Assembly (NCBI GenBank): GCA_018969425.1
Contig: JAGWYJ010000001.1
Location: forward strand, 1 to 64,000
Length of the DNA: 64,000 nt
Reading direction: 5' to 3'
From: Alphaproteobacteria bacterium
GTDB taxonomy: Bacteria > Pseudomonadota > Alphaproteobacteria > Caulobacterales > Hyphomonadaceae
The translations under genes were made by a program, and so were the position numbers. The notes beneath the pieces were generated by a model, which saw only the letters and a program-made list of their open reading frames with translations, did not search any database and was not told the DNA's origin. Within the stretch, counting starts at the first letter, position 1, and each line of letters begins with the position of its first letter. Shown piece by piece: positions 35,555 to 44,610 of the stretch.

Positions 35555-35945
35555 GTCGTCCTCTCTCCAGGATGGAGGAACGGATAGCGCCCAATCCGCC
35601 TGATGACCAGAGCGCCGCCCTTTTGGGCTCACCCTCTCAGCGTTCATCGCGCTCCGTTCTTCCGGGATCTTGGGATCGGGTCGTCGGAAAGGTCAGGACG
35701 TCATTCGCCCTCGACATCCCGCAGCCAACCATAAAGTCCGAGTTTTTTTGAACCGAAGCTACGTCCGCGCAAGACAATACGGAATTGTTTTGGAAATGCT
35801 GAAACATCCAACCTGTCGCAGCCAACCTGAAAATATGGATGACCATTTTTCATATTATTGAAAGCCCATACATTTATCTGTTAGATTTGTTTGCTCGCCA
35901 AACATGGCGATTCGAAATTATCTTTAGCCGGCTCAAGGATCGAAA
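35555..35945. other. 391-nt AT-rich intergenic region before the H-NS-like gene
   Basis: No supportable gene. The first 190 nt resemble the surrounding base composition. From about 35740 on the sequence becomes clearly AT-rich, with AAATATGGAT, CATATTATTG and ACATTTATCTGTTAG, and has an AATATG...CATATT inverted repeat. It probably holds the promoter and curved or AT-rich DNA for an H-NS-type gene, which often autoregulates. Confidence 0.5.
35858..35886 (+). promoter_or_regulatory. Possible sigma-70-type promoter for the H-NS-like gene
   Basis: TTGAAA, then 17 nt, then TTAGAT, located about 60 nt before the start codon in AT-rich DNA. The -35 is good and the -10 is poor, so this is tentative. 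Confidence 0.3.
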
Positions 35946-36302
35946 ATGAAAGAAACGCGTTCAAAATCTCGAGGGAACCTGCCCAATATTGATGCTCTCT
36001 CAGTTTCCGAACTTGGAGATCTTATTGATCGCGCCGAAGCTCTGCGATCCGCCAAGATGGAGGAGGCTCGCGCAAACTTTCTTTCCGAAATGAGAAGCAA
36101 AGCGGCGGCGCTCGGAATCGATCTGGATGATCGTTCCGGAAAGGGCGGACGGCGCAAAAGATCAGACGCCGGGATCAAGCTCAAGCCGAAATATCTTGGC
36201 CCGAACGGAGAGACCTACACCGGTCGCGGTCCCACGCCCCAGTGGCTCAAAACTCTTGAGGCCAAAGGTCATAATCGCGACCGCTATCTTGTAAAATCCT
36301 GA
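35946..36302 (+). CDS. H-NS family nucleoid protein (HvrA-like)
   Basis: A 118-residue protein with an N-terminal helical oligomerisation part (about residues 15-55, LSVSELGDLIDRAEALRSAKMEEARANFLSEM), a basic linker (SGKGGRRKRSD), and the C-terminal H-NS DNA-binding domain PKYLGPNGETYTGRGPTPQWL. The core GETYTGRGPTPQW is the AT-hook-like loop that enters the minor groove. These proteins silence AT-rich or foreign DNA, or regulate physiology, as HvrA does in purple bacteria. No horizontally acquired target is evident in this window. Confidence 0.88.
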   Translation: MKETRSKSRGNLPNIDALSVSELGDLIDRAEALRSAKMEEARANFLSEMRSKAAALGIDLDDRSGKGGRRKRSDAGIKLKPKYLGPNGETYTGRGPTPQWLKTLEAKGHNRDRYLVKS

Positions 36303-36677
36303 GAGGCCCGCTCTGGGGCAGGCCCCGCCCGACGGGCGCAGGCGGGGTCTGTCGACAGTGTGGAAAACACGGACGTCTTCTCGGACTCCGCTCAGACTGC
36401 CAGCTCCCTTTTCGGCTGATGCTGCTGCGAACAGATCTGGAATAACTTTTCGCCAGAAAGCGTCATTGGCGCTAAGGCGGCGCAAAATAACTCTGCGCCG
36501 ATCTCCGGGTTCTGGATCATTCACGCCACAAGACTAGCTGTCACTGCAGAATGAGACGGCGCCCATCGGCCCCGAAGATCCTGACGTCCGCCCAGAAAGA
36601 TCACACAGCAGGGATCTTACCCGTCCGCCGACCCCCGAGGATCGTCGCCCGGCGCACCCCAACGACCGGGAGATAAG
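36303..36677. other. Intergenic region between the H-NS-like gene and the tRNA
   Basis: No supportable gene. It holds the GC-rich hairpin at 36323. The 120-aa minus-strand ORF here (36162..36524) runs back into the H-NS-like gene and has no recognisable domain. Confidence 0.5.
36323..36347 (+). terminator. GC-rich hairpin after the H-NS-like gene
   Basis: CCCCGCC / GGCGGGG arms flank an inner CGCCCGACGGGCG mini-stem, 20 nt after the stop codon. A short TCTGT follows, so termination is plausible but weakly supported. Confidence 0.5.
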
Positions 36678-36754
36678 TGGTAGTGGGACCCGGAATTGAA
36701 CCGGGGACCTCAGGATTATGAGTCCTGCGCTCTAACCAGCTGAGCTATCCCACC
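36678..36754 (-). tRNA. tRNA-Met (anticodon CAT)
   Basis: A 77-nt cloverleaf with encoded CCA. The acceptor stem pairs GGTGGGA with TCCCACT (first pair G-U). D arm GCTC...GAGC, anticodon stem CAGGA/TCCTG with loop CTCATAA, T arm CCGGG/CCCGG (GGTTCAATTCC). The first pair is not the C-A mismatch of initiator tRNA, so it is elongator Met, or possibly Ile2, in which the CAT anticodon C is lysidinylated. The anticodon loop alone does not separate the last two. Confidence 0.9.
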
Positions 36755-36826
36755 CTAGAAAGGAAGGCCGGTGATATACGCGCCAGGGCCCGGTTGCGCA
36801 AGCGCCCTCCCCGCCGATCAGCGTGA

Positions 36827-37960
36827 CTACCGTACGTTGAGCAGTCCTGTGACCCAGTCCCCGATCGCAAGCGAAGAGGTCAGACCCGGACTCTCGATCG
36901 CGATCAGGTTGACCAGCCCCTGAACGCGGTGCCGCTCAGGTCCGTCGATCAGGAAATCTCCAGGCGCCTCTCCGGGGCCCACAATCTTCGGACGGACGCC
37001 CGAGTAGTCCGGAGCGATCGCGCCGTCAGGCAGGCCGGGCCAGTACCTTCGAACTTCCGCATAGCAGAGCTCCGCTCGAGCCGGATCGACGGAATAGTCA
37101 AATGGGGGCGACACAGTCTCGTCAAGCCATTCGGCATCCGGACCCAGCCGTGTTCGCCCCGCAAGATCGACAGACAGATGGAGGCCGAGACTGGCGGAAT
37201 TGTGCATCGGGTATATCAGGCGACTGAAGGGCGGCGGCCCGGATGCGGAAAAATAAGATCCCTTCACCCATCTCATTTTCAGTCCAGGATACTGAGGCCC
37301 CCCATCGATGGCCCGAGCGATGTCCAGGGCGCGATGCCCTGCCGAATTGATCACAGCCCGAGCGGAAATCCGAACCGGAGACGCCCCGCCAGTCTCCAGT
37401 TCAAGGCCGTCCTCTTTCACGCGCCCGCGCACCACTGGGGTCTCAAAAACAACCGCCCCGCCTCGATCCTCGATTTCTCCCTGAAGGGAGAGAAAATAAG
37501 CGTGACTGTCGAAGATGCCTGAGACCGGCGAGACCAAAACCATTCGCACATTCCGACTGAGCGCAGGCTCAATCCGCCTTGCCTCCTCACCGGTGATAAC
37601 AGACAGATCCTCGACCTCGTTGGCCCGGGCGCGGGCCAGAAGACCAGGCACGGCCTCCGCTTCCGCATCGGTCACAGCCACTACGAACTTTCCGCACGCA
37701 CGGGCCTCAATCCCGCGCCGCTCACAGTACTCATAAAGCAGCCGGCGCCCGCGGACGCAGAGCCGGGCCTTCAGCGACCCCGACGGATAGTAAAGTCCGG
37801 CGTGAATGACCTCGGAATTGCGCGAAGACGTTTCGGTCGCAATCCCGGAGGCGGCCTCCAGAACCATGACGTCGCGCCCCGCAAGAGCGAGGGACCGCGC
37901 GACAGCCAGTCCGACGGCCCCGGCTCCAATCACGACCACATCCGTCTCGAAGCGTTCCAT
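36827..37960 (-). CDS. FAD-dependent oxidoreductase, L-2-hydroxyglutarate oxidase (LhgO)-like
   Basis: A 377-residue DAO-family flavoprotein. The N-terminal dinucleotide motif is VVVIGAGAVGLAVARSLA (about residues 8-25), followed by TSSRNSEVIHAGLYYPSGSLKA, the segment typical of LhgO/L2HGDH proteins, where NSEVIHAG surrounds the flavin. The C-terminal FAD contact is NLIAIESPGLTSSLAIG. The probable reaction is oxidation of L-2-hydroxyglutarate or a related hydroxyacid to the keto acid. ATG at 37960 (MERFETDV) is preferred over the track's 38008, which adds a non-conserved leader. Confidence 0.85.
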   Translation of the reverse strand: MERFETDVVVIGAGAVGLAVARSLALAGRDVMVLEAASGIATETSSRNSEVIHAGLYYPSGSLKARLCVRGRRLLYEYCERRGIEARACGKFVVAVTDAEAEAVPGLLARARANEVEDLSVITGEEARRIEPALSRNVRMVLVSPVSGIFDSHAYFLSLQGEIEDRGGAVVFETPVVRGRVKEDGLELETGGASPVRISARAVINSAGHRALDIARAIDGGPQYPGLKMRWVKGSYFSASGPPPFSRLIYPMHNSASLGLHLSVDLAGRTRLGPDAEWLDETVSPPFDYSVDPARAELCYAEVRRYWPGLPDGAIAPDYSGVRPKIVGPGEAPGDFLIDGPERHRVQGLVNLIAIESPGLTSSLAIGDWVTGLLNVR

Positions 37961-38066
37961 CGATCCTGTTTTGTCCCAGACAGCGTCTTGCAGCCGATAC
38001 AGAGCCACTTAGACCGGCCCAGGGAAACAGAGCAATGGCCGAATCGGAAGGCTGATCACGAACGCC

Positions 38067-41000
38067 CTACTCAGCCGCCTGCCGGGGAGAGGGAGCGTAG
38101 ACCTCCCTCCAACGCTCCATAAGTCCGCCGAGGCGGCGCTCCACCTCAACCGCCGCCTTCTCTTTCACGTGACCAAACCCACGGATCTCCGACGTGGCTG
38201 ACGCGATCTCAACGGCGAGGGGGTGATTTTCAGGCGTCAATCCTCGCGCCAGTTCGTCCAGGCGCGTGAGATATTCGTCGCGAAGCCGGCGCTCCATCCG
38301 CCGCTCAGCCGTCCACCCGAACGGATCGAGCGCTTTGCCGCGCAACCGCTTCCCGCCCTTCAGAACGCGAAAGACATGCATCATCCAGGGACCGAAGCGG
38401 CGCTTGATCAGCTCTCCATTCGAGCGCCGCCGGGACATGAGCGGAGGCGCCAGAAGGAAAGTCAGCCTGGCGTTTGGTCCGAACGCATCGATCACGGATC
38501 TCCTGTACGCCGGGTCCGCATACAGTCGCGCAACCTCATACTCATCTTTGTAAGCCATCAGGCGGAACAGCTCTCTGGCGGCCGCGTAAGACAGCTCCTC
38601 TCCAAGCCCCTTATCGGTTTCCGATGCTCGCAGACGCGCAAGGGCAGAGCGATAGATCTCCGCATAAGGACGATCCTGATAAGCGATAAGGGCCTCGATC
38701 CGACGGGCGATGAATTCGTCCAGCGGCGCCCTGATATCCGCAGGGCGAACGGGGCGCCCGACCCTCACCTGATCCGGATCCTCAACGGCTATTCTCCCCA
38801 GGTTAAACGCGGCCACGTTCATGTCGACCTGAACCCGGTTGAGACGCACCGCCTCCAGCACCGCCTCGGAGGATACCGGCAGCAGGCCCAGCTGCCAGGC
38901 TGCGCCGACCATGATCATGTTGGTGTAGATCGCGTCCCCAAGGTGATGTTCGGCCAGGGCCTCAGCGTCGACAGAGGCGTAACTCGCCGCCCGGGAGGCG
39001 ACGCGCCGTCCGAGGCGCGCGGCGTCGAAGCGGGCGTCACGACGATCGATCATCTCCTTCGTGGGGGTCACGTCCGAGCAGGCCGCCACCCGGGAGCGGA
39101 TAGGATCCAGCAAGGAGAGAGCGTCCGGAGAGGACGCCACAATCAGATCGCAGGCGATAAGCGCATCAGCCCCCTGAGGCGGCGTTCTGGCGGCCCGGAT
39201 ACTCTCAGGCGACTTCGCGAATCTCACATGGCTGAGGACCGGACCGCCCTTCTGGGCAAGACCTGTCATGTCCAGCGTCTGGGCGGCCCGTCCGTCGATG
39301 TGCGCCGCCATAGCGAGGATGGCGGCGATGGTGGTGACCCCCGTTCCGCCGACGCCCGTGAACACCACGCTCCAGACGCTGTCCAAGGCCGGCAGGACAG
39401 GCTCGGAAATCCGGCTGACGTCAAGGACCGGAGGAGAGAGCTCTCTTCGAGGCCCCTCATCGCTTCCCTCCACTGTGACGAAGCTGGGACAGAAGCCGTT
39501 AATGCAGCTGAGATCCGTATTGCAGGTCGACTGATTGATCCGACGCTTGCGACCGAACTCAGTTTCAACCGGCTCTATGGAGAGGCAATTGGACTGAACG
39601 GAACAGTCTCCGCACCCCTCGCAGACAGCCGTGTTGATGAAGGCGCGCTTCTGAGGAGCTGCAATTCGCCCCCGCTTAATCCGTCGTCGCTTTTCGGTGG
39701 CGCAGACCTGATCATAGATGAGAACCGACACACCCGGCGTCGCGCGCAGTTCCTGCTGGACATCGTCGAACCGACTTCGATCAAAGATCCGGACGCCCTC
39801 GGGAAGATCGCTGACAGACGCGTATCGCGTGGTGTCGTCCGCAACAATGACGATCGTGCGAACCCCTTCCGCCTCCACCTGCCGAGCGATCTGAGGAACC
39901 GTCTGGCCGGACTCGACGGCCTGCCCTCCCGTCATCGCTACGGCGTCGTTGTACAGGATCTTGTAGGTGACATTGACGCCAGCCGACATTGACGCCCGGA
40001 TCGCAAGCGATCCGGAATGGGAATAAGTCCCGTCCCCAAGATTGACGAAGACATGTCGCTCTTCGGTGAATGGAGACAGTCCGATCCAGGGCGCGCCCTC
40101 ACCGCCCATCTGCGTATGCATATCTGTGCGCCGGTCAGGCGAGAAGGTCGCCATGTAATGACAGCCGATCCCCGCCAGCGCCCTTGAACCCTCAGGAAGG
40201 CGCGTCGAGGTGTTATGCGGACAACCAGAGCAAAAGTGGGGGGTTCGGACATTGATCGGCTGAAGCGCGCTCACGGGCACACCCGCCCCGGGGAGCGTCT
40301 CGAGGTTTCTCTGAGCCCGGCGCGTGTGCGGCCCTTCAGGCAGAATCTCCATCAGCGCCGAGGCGATATCTGAGGTGGACAAGGTCGCCAGCTCAGAGAG
40401 GAAGGGGGCCCCGTCGCGTCGGGTCTTTCCCTCCACGATCGGTCTTTGATCGTCCGGAAGATGATACAGAACCGACTTCAGCTGGGGCTCAATCACCGCG
40501 CGCTTGTGTTCGAGGACGAGCACTCTTTCGAGCCCCCGACAGAAGCGGCTTACGCCCTCCGGCTCAAGGGGCCAGGTCATGGCCACCTTGTAGATGCTTA
40601 CGCCAAGGGCGGCCGCTTCGCTCTCCCCGAGTCCGATCGCAGCCAACGCCTCAAAGACATCTCGGGCCGACTGACCCGATACGACCAGACCGATACGCGG
40701 CGAGGGCGAATGAAGAATGACATGGTCCAGACTGTTGGCCCGCGCGAACGCCTGTGCGGCTGGCAGCTTGAACTCTCGCAGCCGCCTTTCCTTCGCCATA
40801 GGCGTATCCCCGATACGCAGGCCGAGACCGCCCTGCGGCAGCTCGAAGTCAGCAGGCCGCACAAAGACGTGACGATCCAAGCCGAGCTGCACGACCGCCG
40901 CGGAGTCCATGGTGTCCGCCAGAGCGATCATCCCGACCCACGCGCCGGAATACCGGCTTATCTCCCAGGCCGCCTGGCCATAATCGAGAACGTCCTGAAT

Positions 41001-41525
41001 GCTCGAGGGCGAGAGAATCGGCATCTCCGCATCGATCAGGGCGAACTCAGACTGGGACGGAAGGGTCGAGGATTTGCAATTCGGATCATCGCCGACCAGA
41101 GCCAGAACGCCGCCACGAGGATCCGTCCCGGCCATATTGGCATGCTTGAACACGTCGCCGGTTCGATCCACCCCTGGCGCTTTGCCATACCATAAGCCGA
41201 AGACGCCGTCGTACCTGGCCCCTGGAAACGCCTGAGCCTGCTGCGACCCCCACACGGCGGTCGCGCCCAGATCTTCGTTCAGCCCCTCCCAGACACGAAC
41301 GTCGTGGGATTCGAGAAATGACCGAGCCGCGGCGAGTTGCTGATCATAGCCGCCGAGAGGAGAGCCCCGATATCCGGAAATGAAGCCTGCGGTGTTGAGA
41401 CCCGCCCTCCGGTCGAGCCGCTTTCGATCGAGCGGCAGGCGCACGAGAGCCTGAATTCCCGTCATAAAGGCCCGACCCTCGTCGAGCCGATACTTGTCGT
41501 CCAGAGACACGCCCGTGGCTGTCAT
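38067..41525 (-). CDS. Indolepyruvate:ferredoxin oxidoreductase, fused alpha-beta/gamma (IorAB type)
   Basis: A 1152-residue thiamine-diphosphate, iron-sulfur 2-oxoacid oxidoreductase. Order: N-terminal IorA part with SGYRGSPLGGYDQQL and GDDPNCKSSTLPSQSE, ThDP/Mg segment CSGCPHNTSTRLPEG and VNLGDGTYSHSG, ferredoxin-like Cys clusters CEGCGDCSVQSNC and CNTDLSCINGFCPSF, then the IorB/gamma domain starting VVFTGVGGTGVTTIAAILA. It decarboxylates arylpyruvates to aryl-acetyl-CoA and reduces ferredoxin. The start at 41525 (MTATGVSLDD) has an upstream GGGAGG. It is divergent from an AsnC/Lrp regulator. Confidence 0.93.
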   Translation of the reverse strand: MTATGVSLDDKYRLDEGRAFMTGIQALVRLPLDRKRLDRRAGLNTAGFISGYRGSPLGGYDQQLAAARSFLESHDVRVWEGLNEDLGATAVWGSQQAQAFPGARYDGVFGLWYGKAPGVDRTGDVFKHANMAGTDPRGGVLALVGDDPNCKSSTLPSQSEFALIDAEMPILSPSSIQDVLDYGQAAWEISRYSGAWVGMIALADTMDSAAVVQLGLDRHVFVRPADFELPQGGLGLRIGDTPMAKERRLREFKLPAAQAFARANSLDHVILHSPSPRIGLVVSGQSARDVFEALAAIGLGESEAAALGVSIYKVAMTWPLEPEGVSRFCRGLERVLVLEHKRAVIEPQLKSVLYHLPDDQRPIVEGKTRRDGAPFLSELATLSTSDIASALMEILPEGPHTRRAQRNLETLPGAGVPVSALQPINVRTPHFCSGCPHNTSTRLPEGSRALAGIGCHYMATFSPDRRTDMHTQMGGEGAPWIGLSPFTEERHVFVNLGDGTYSHSGSLAIRASMSAGVNVTYKILYNDAVAMTGGQAVESGQTVPQIARQVEAEGVRTIVIVADDTTRYASVSDLPEGVRIFDRSRFDDVQQELRATPGVSVLIYDQVCATEKRRRIKRGRIAAPQKRAFINTAVCEGCGDCSVQSNCLSIEPVETEFGRKRRINQSTCNTDLSCINGFCPSFVTVEGSDEGPRRELSPPVLDVSRISEPVLPALDSVWSVVFTGVGGTGVTTIAAILAMAAHIDGRAAQTLDMTGLAQKGGPVLSHVRFAKSPESIRAARTPPQGADALIACDLIVASSPDALSLLDPIRSRVAACSDVTPTKEMIDRRDARFDAARLGRRVASRAASYASVDAEALAEHHLGDAIYTNMIMVGAAWQLGLLPVSSEAVLEAVRLNRVQVDMNVAAFNLGRIAVEDPDQVRVGRPVRPADIRAPLDEFIARRIEALIAYQDRPYAEIYRSALARLRASETDKGLGEELSYAAARELFRLMAYKDEYEVARLYADPAYRRSVIDAFGPNARLTFLLAPPLMSRRRSNGELIKRRFGPWMMHVFRVLKGGKRLRGKALDPFGWTAERRMERRLRDEYLTRLDELARGLTPENHPLAVEIASATSEIRGFGHVKEKAAVEVERRLGGLMERWREVYAPSPRQAAE

Positions 41526-41657
41526 GAACTGATCGCCTCCCGCGCCCCAACCCGGGCCGCGCGACAAAATGTTCCTCTAAATTCGGCGGAAAAGTTTGCT
41601 TTTTCGTGCCGCATAATGCAGATTACAAGCAATAAAAATGCTTCTTTTTGCGATGCG
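41526..41657. promoter_or_regulatory. Shared divergent promoter region of ior and the AsnC/Lrp gene
   Basis: 132 nt, markedly AT-rich on the regulator side, with GCATAATGC and GCAATAAAAATGC. No exact Lrp consensus is claimed. The arrangement, with an AsnC-type gene facing the catabolic gene, is the usual one for local control. Confidence 0.5.
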
Positions 41658-42167
41658 ATGAAAGAAATGACCGAGCTGCTCGATCCTATCGACGCCAAGA
41701 TCCTCGACCTGATCCAGCGCGACGCGGCCCTCTCAGTCTCCGAACTCGCGGACAGAGTGGGACTTTCGTCCAGCCCTTGCTGGCGGCGCATCAAGCGTAT
41801 GGAGGAACAAGGGATCATCGACAAGCGCGTCACTTTGCTTAACCACGACAAGCTCGGACTGAACTTCTCGGTGGTCGCCAACGTGAAGCTTCAGCTTCCG
41901 AGTCGCGAGAATCTCGAAAAATTCGAACAGGCCGTTCGCAAATGGCCCGAGGTCATCGAATGCATGACGGTCACAGGCGCCGTCGATTATGTGATGAGGG
42001 TCGTCACGACCGACATGCACGCCTACGACAATTTTCTCCGGGACAAGATCCTCGCCCTCGGCCTCGTGTCGGATATTCAGTCCCGCATCATCGTGAATGT
42101 CTGCAAGCGCACCACGGCAGCCCCCCTCGGCCTTGTCAGCTCTTACGCGCCCCCACCCGAGCGATAG
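41658..42167 (+). CDS. AsnC/Lrp-family transcriptional regulator
   Basis: A 169-residue regulator. The N-terminal winged helix-turn-helix is LDPIDAKILDLIQRDAALSVSELADRVGLSSSPCWRRIKRMEEQGII (about residues 8-54). The C-terminal RAM/ligand domain (about 70-155) includes ECMTVTGAVDYVMRVVTTDM. The track start at 41337 runs through the ior gene, and ATG at 41658 (or 41667) gives the family length. It probably responds to an aromatic or branched amino acid and controls the divergent ior gene, inferred from position. Confidence 0.93.
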   Translation: MKEMTELLDPIDAKILDLIQRDAALSVSELADRVGLSSSPCWRRIKRMEEQGIIDKRVTLLNHDKLGLNFSVVANVKLQLPSRENLEKFEQAVRKWPEVIECMTVTGAVDYVMRVVTTDMHAYDNFLRDKILALGLVSDIQSRIIVNVCKRTTAAPLGLVSSYAPPPER

Positions 42168-42173
42168 GGTCGC

Positions 42174-42617
42174 TCAGACCTCAAGAGCGCCGACCGCAGT
42201 CTCCAGAGACGGCAGATCGATCTTCATCAGGTCCTTGGGCACCTCCGCCACAAGAGCGGAACGCACTCGTTCGCTCATGTGGGGCCGCATCATCCCTAAA
42301 AAGCGCGGAGGCGCGAACAGGATGAGCCCCCGCCTCGCGTCACCTGACAAATCATCGAGACGCTCGGTCAGATGCTGCGCAAACTCGCGTTCCGCCTCAT
42401 CATGAAGATCCCGGACTTCAAGCGCACCCCGTCGCGTTGCGGAATGCACAACGCGAGGGGGACGCCCTGATCCCAGGTCGGAGGTTCTGGGAACTCTTTC
42501 ATTCTCGATGCACTCAAGATCGTCCAGCTTCACCCCGTTAACCCGGTTGGCCACCTTGTACACGGTGGCCCCTGAAGCATCGGCGACTACAACCAGCGCG
42601 CCCTTCTTGACGATCAT
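42174..42617 (-). CDS. Host attachment (AtsE-like) family protein
   Basis: A 147-residue protein of the host-attachment family named from Agrobacterium attachment genes. Family features seen are the N-terminal GALVVVADASGATVYKV, central LHDEAEREFAQHLTERL and LILFAPPRFLGMMRPHM, and C-terminal EVPKDLMKIDLPSLE. The fold is related to archaeal/eukaryal release-factor-like (baeRF) domains. The true molecular role is unknown, and attachment is only the historical name. It converges on the AsnC/Lrp gene with 6 nt between stop codons. Confidence 0.85.
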   Translation of the reverse strand: MIVKKGALVVVADASGATVYKVANRVNGVKLDDLECIENERVPRTSDLGSGRPPRVVHSATRRGALEVRDLHDEAEREFAQHLTERLDDLSGDARRGLILFAPPRFLGMMRPHMSERVRSALVAEVPKDLMKIDLPSLETAVGALEV

Positions 42618-42711
42618 CCTGCTTCACCTTCATGCGCGAGCGAGCAAACCCCGCCCAATCCCGAAGACGAATGAATGCCATCCCCAGCAGCGCTGCGATT
42701 GACCAGGATCA

Positions 42712-42728
42712 GACCCGTATGACGGGTC
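42712..42728 (-). terminator. Hairpin downstream of the RidA gene
   Basis: GACCCGT-ATG-ACGGGTC, a perfect 7-bp stem with a 3-nt loop, 24 nt after the stop codon of the minus-strand RidA gene. No U-tract follows, so termination is uncertain. Confidence 0.45.
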
Positions 42729-42751
42729 GAAGCGCGCGAGCCCGGGATCTG

Positions 42752-43147
42752 TCAGGCAATGACGGCGTCAGCCTCTATCTCAACCAGCCAACCCGGATCG
42801 ATAAGCCCTGAGCAGGATAGAAAGGATGTGGCGGGCTCGATTTCGCGAAAAACGTCGCCGTGCGCCTCTCCAGCTTCCTTCCATCTGGAGATGTCGGTCA
42901 GGAACACACGGGTCCGCACGACATGCTTCATCTCAGCGCCCGCTTCCTTCAACGCCGCCTCGATTATCTCGAAACAACGCATCGACTGACCCTTGACATC
43001 CCCTGGCGCCGCTACCCCGCCGCCTGCCGCGATCGGGGCGCACCCTGAGACAAAAACCATATTCCCGACGCGCACCGCGCGGGAAAAGCCCAGCCCCAGC
43101 TTCGACCCGCTGGGAACCTTCAACACGCCCATATGATCAGACGTCAT
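42752..43147 (-). CDS. RidA/YjgF-family protein
   Basis: A 131-residue trimer-forming protein of the RidA family, which hydrolyses reactive enamine or imine intermediates. The core VVRTRVFLTDISRWKEAGEAHGDVF and the C-terminal VEIEADAVIA are present, and the key arginine of RidA (in the VRTRVFL strand region) appears conserved. The start lies 3 nt after the stop codon of the upstream thiolase, so they are cotranscribed. This may be a subgroup with another acyl or amino substrate. An in-frame ATG at residue 6 is possible. Confidence 0.85.
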   Translation of the reverse strand: MTSDHMGVLKVPSGSKLGLGFSRAVRVGNMVFVSGCAPIAAGGGVAAPGDVKGQSMRCFEIIEAALKEAGAEMKHVVRTRVFLTDISRWKEAGEAHGDVFREIEPATSFLSCSGLIDPGWLVEIEADAVIA

Positions 43148-43150
43148 GCC

Positions 43151-44332
43151 TCAGGCCCTCTCTACAGCCATGGCGATGCCTTCGCCGCCGCCAATACACA
43201 GAGCTGCAACGCCCCGCCTGACACCGCGCTGCTCCATCGCGTTGATCAGGGTAACGACGACCCGGGCTCCTGAAGCCCCAATGGGATGCCCCAGAGCGCA
43301 GGCGCCTCCATTCACGTTGACCCTCTCGTGCCCAACGCCCAGCTCCTTCATCGCGATCATCGGAACCACGGCGAAGGCTTCGTTGATCTCCCACAGATCA
43401 ACATCTGCAGCCGACCAGCCGGCCTTCTCGAGCGCCTTCTTCATCGCAGGCACCGGCGCTGTGGTGAAGTAGGCAGGCTCGTGGCTGTGAGCGGCTGTCG
43501 ACACAATCGTCGCCAGCGGCTTGAGACCCCGTCGCTCAGCTTCCGAACGGCGCATCAGAACCAGCGCCGCCGCGCCGTCGGAAATGGCGGAAGCGTTCGC
43601 AGCCGTCACTGTTCCATCCTTTGAAAACGCCGGCTTCAGGGTCGGGATTTTCTCAGGCATCGCAGAGCGCGGCAGCTCGTCTGTGTCGATGACCGTCTCG
43701 CCCTTTTTCGTCTTCACCGTGACCGGTGAAATCTCACGACGAAACCTTCCCTCACGGGTCGCAGCCTGCGCTCTGGTCAACGTCTCCAGCGCATAAGCAT
43801 CCTGCTGCTCACGCGTAAACTGATACTCGCGGGCGATCATATCCGCGAAATTCCCCATGGCTCCGCCGGCATAGGCGTCCTCAAGACCGTCAGTGGCCAT
43901 GTGGTCCCGGAGCGAGGCAGCGCCATACTTATGGCCCTTGCGGAGATCCACGAGATGGGGCGCATTGGTCATGCTCTCCATGCCGCCAGCCACCACCACA
44001 CGCGCCTCGCCGGCAAGAATGGCGTTTCGGCCCATGACCGCAGCCTGCATCCCGGAACCGCACATTTTATTGATCGTCGTGGCCTCTGCAGACTTCGGGA
44101 GATCCGCCTTAATTCCTGCCTGGCGAGCCGGCGCCTGTCCCTGGCCGGCTGGAAGACAATTACCCATATAAACCAGATCGATGTCGTCACCGGTGACGCC
44201 CGCGTCGGCGACGGCTCCCTTGATCGCGTGAGCTCCGAGCTCATTCGCCGAAAAACCGGAGAGATCTCCCAAAAGTCCTCCCATCGGGGTGCGGGCCATG
44301 CCGACAATCACCACGGGATCAGCTTCGCTCAT
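43151..44332 (-). CDS. Acetyl-CoA acetyltransferase / thiolase
   Basis: A 393-residue thiolase, condensing or cleaving acyl-CoA units. The acyl-accepting Cys is in INKMCGSGMQAA (about residue 88), and the C-terminal catalytic His and Cys are in GGACALGHPIGASGAR and ALCIGGGEGIAM. Length and motifs fit the biosynthetic/degradative thiolase II family (AtoB/PhaA-like). GGAGGAAGAG lies upstream of the ATG. It is coupled to the RidA gene downstream. Confidence 0.93.
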   Translation of the reverse strand: MSEADPVVIVGMARTPMGGLLGDLSGFSANELGAHAIKGAVADAGVTGDDIDLVYMGNCLPAGQGQAPARQAGIKADLPKSAEATTINKMCGSGMQAAVMGRNAILAGEARVVVAGGMESMTNAPHLVDLRKGHKYGAASLRDHMATDGLEDAYAGGAMGNFADMIAREYQFTREQQDAYALETLTRAQAATREGRFRREISPVTVKTKKGETVIDTDELPRSAMPEKIPTLKPAFSKDGTVTAANASAISDGAAALVLMRRSEAERRGLKPLATIVSTAAHSHEPAYFTTAPVPAMKKALEKAGWSAADVDLWEINEAFAVVPMIAMKELGVGHERVNVNGGACALGHPIGASGARVVVTLINAMEQRGVRRGVAALCIGGGEGIAMAVERA

Positions 44333-44610
44333 CTGTCTCTTCCTCCAGGAACTCGCATGCGGCCACCAAAGTCTCAGCTGCCGGGAACGTCAAGCCGGAA
44401 GCGATCCCATAAAAGCCTGAGGCAAGCATGGCATGGAACGTCCCCCAATGCGACCCAACCTCCCCAACCGGGGAACCTCAATCGCACGCCGCCCCTGTAG
44501 AGCGAAGTCCGTCGCCCCAGAACCGCACCTCGCCCGCGCGGACCAGCGGCCTGTCCATAACGCACGACCTTTGATATACGACCTCAACTTCGGTTGCGAG
44601 GACCCATAAA

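Noticed and set aside
33497-35587. 696-aa plus-strand ORF opposite mmsA and mmsB
   Set aside because: It is the reverse-strand shadow of two well-supported genes and shows no domain; high-GC coding DNA commonly gives long antisense frames.
38223-39992. 589-aa plus-strand ORF opposite the ior gene
   Set aside because: Shadow frame inside the indolepyruvate:ferredoxin oxidoreductase gene, with no recognisable family pattern.
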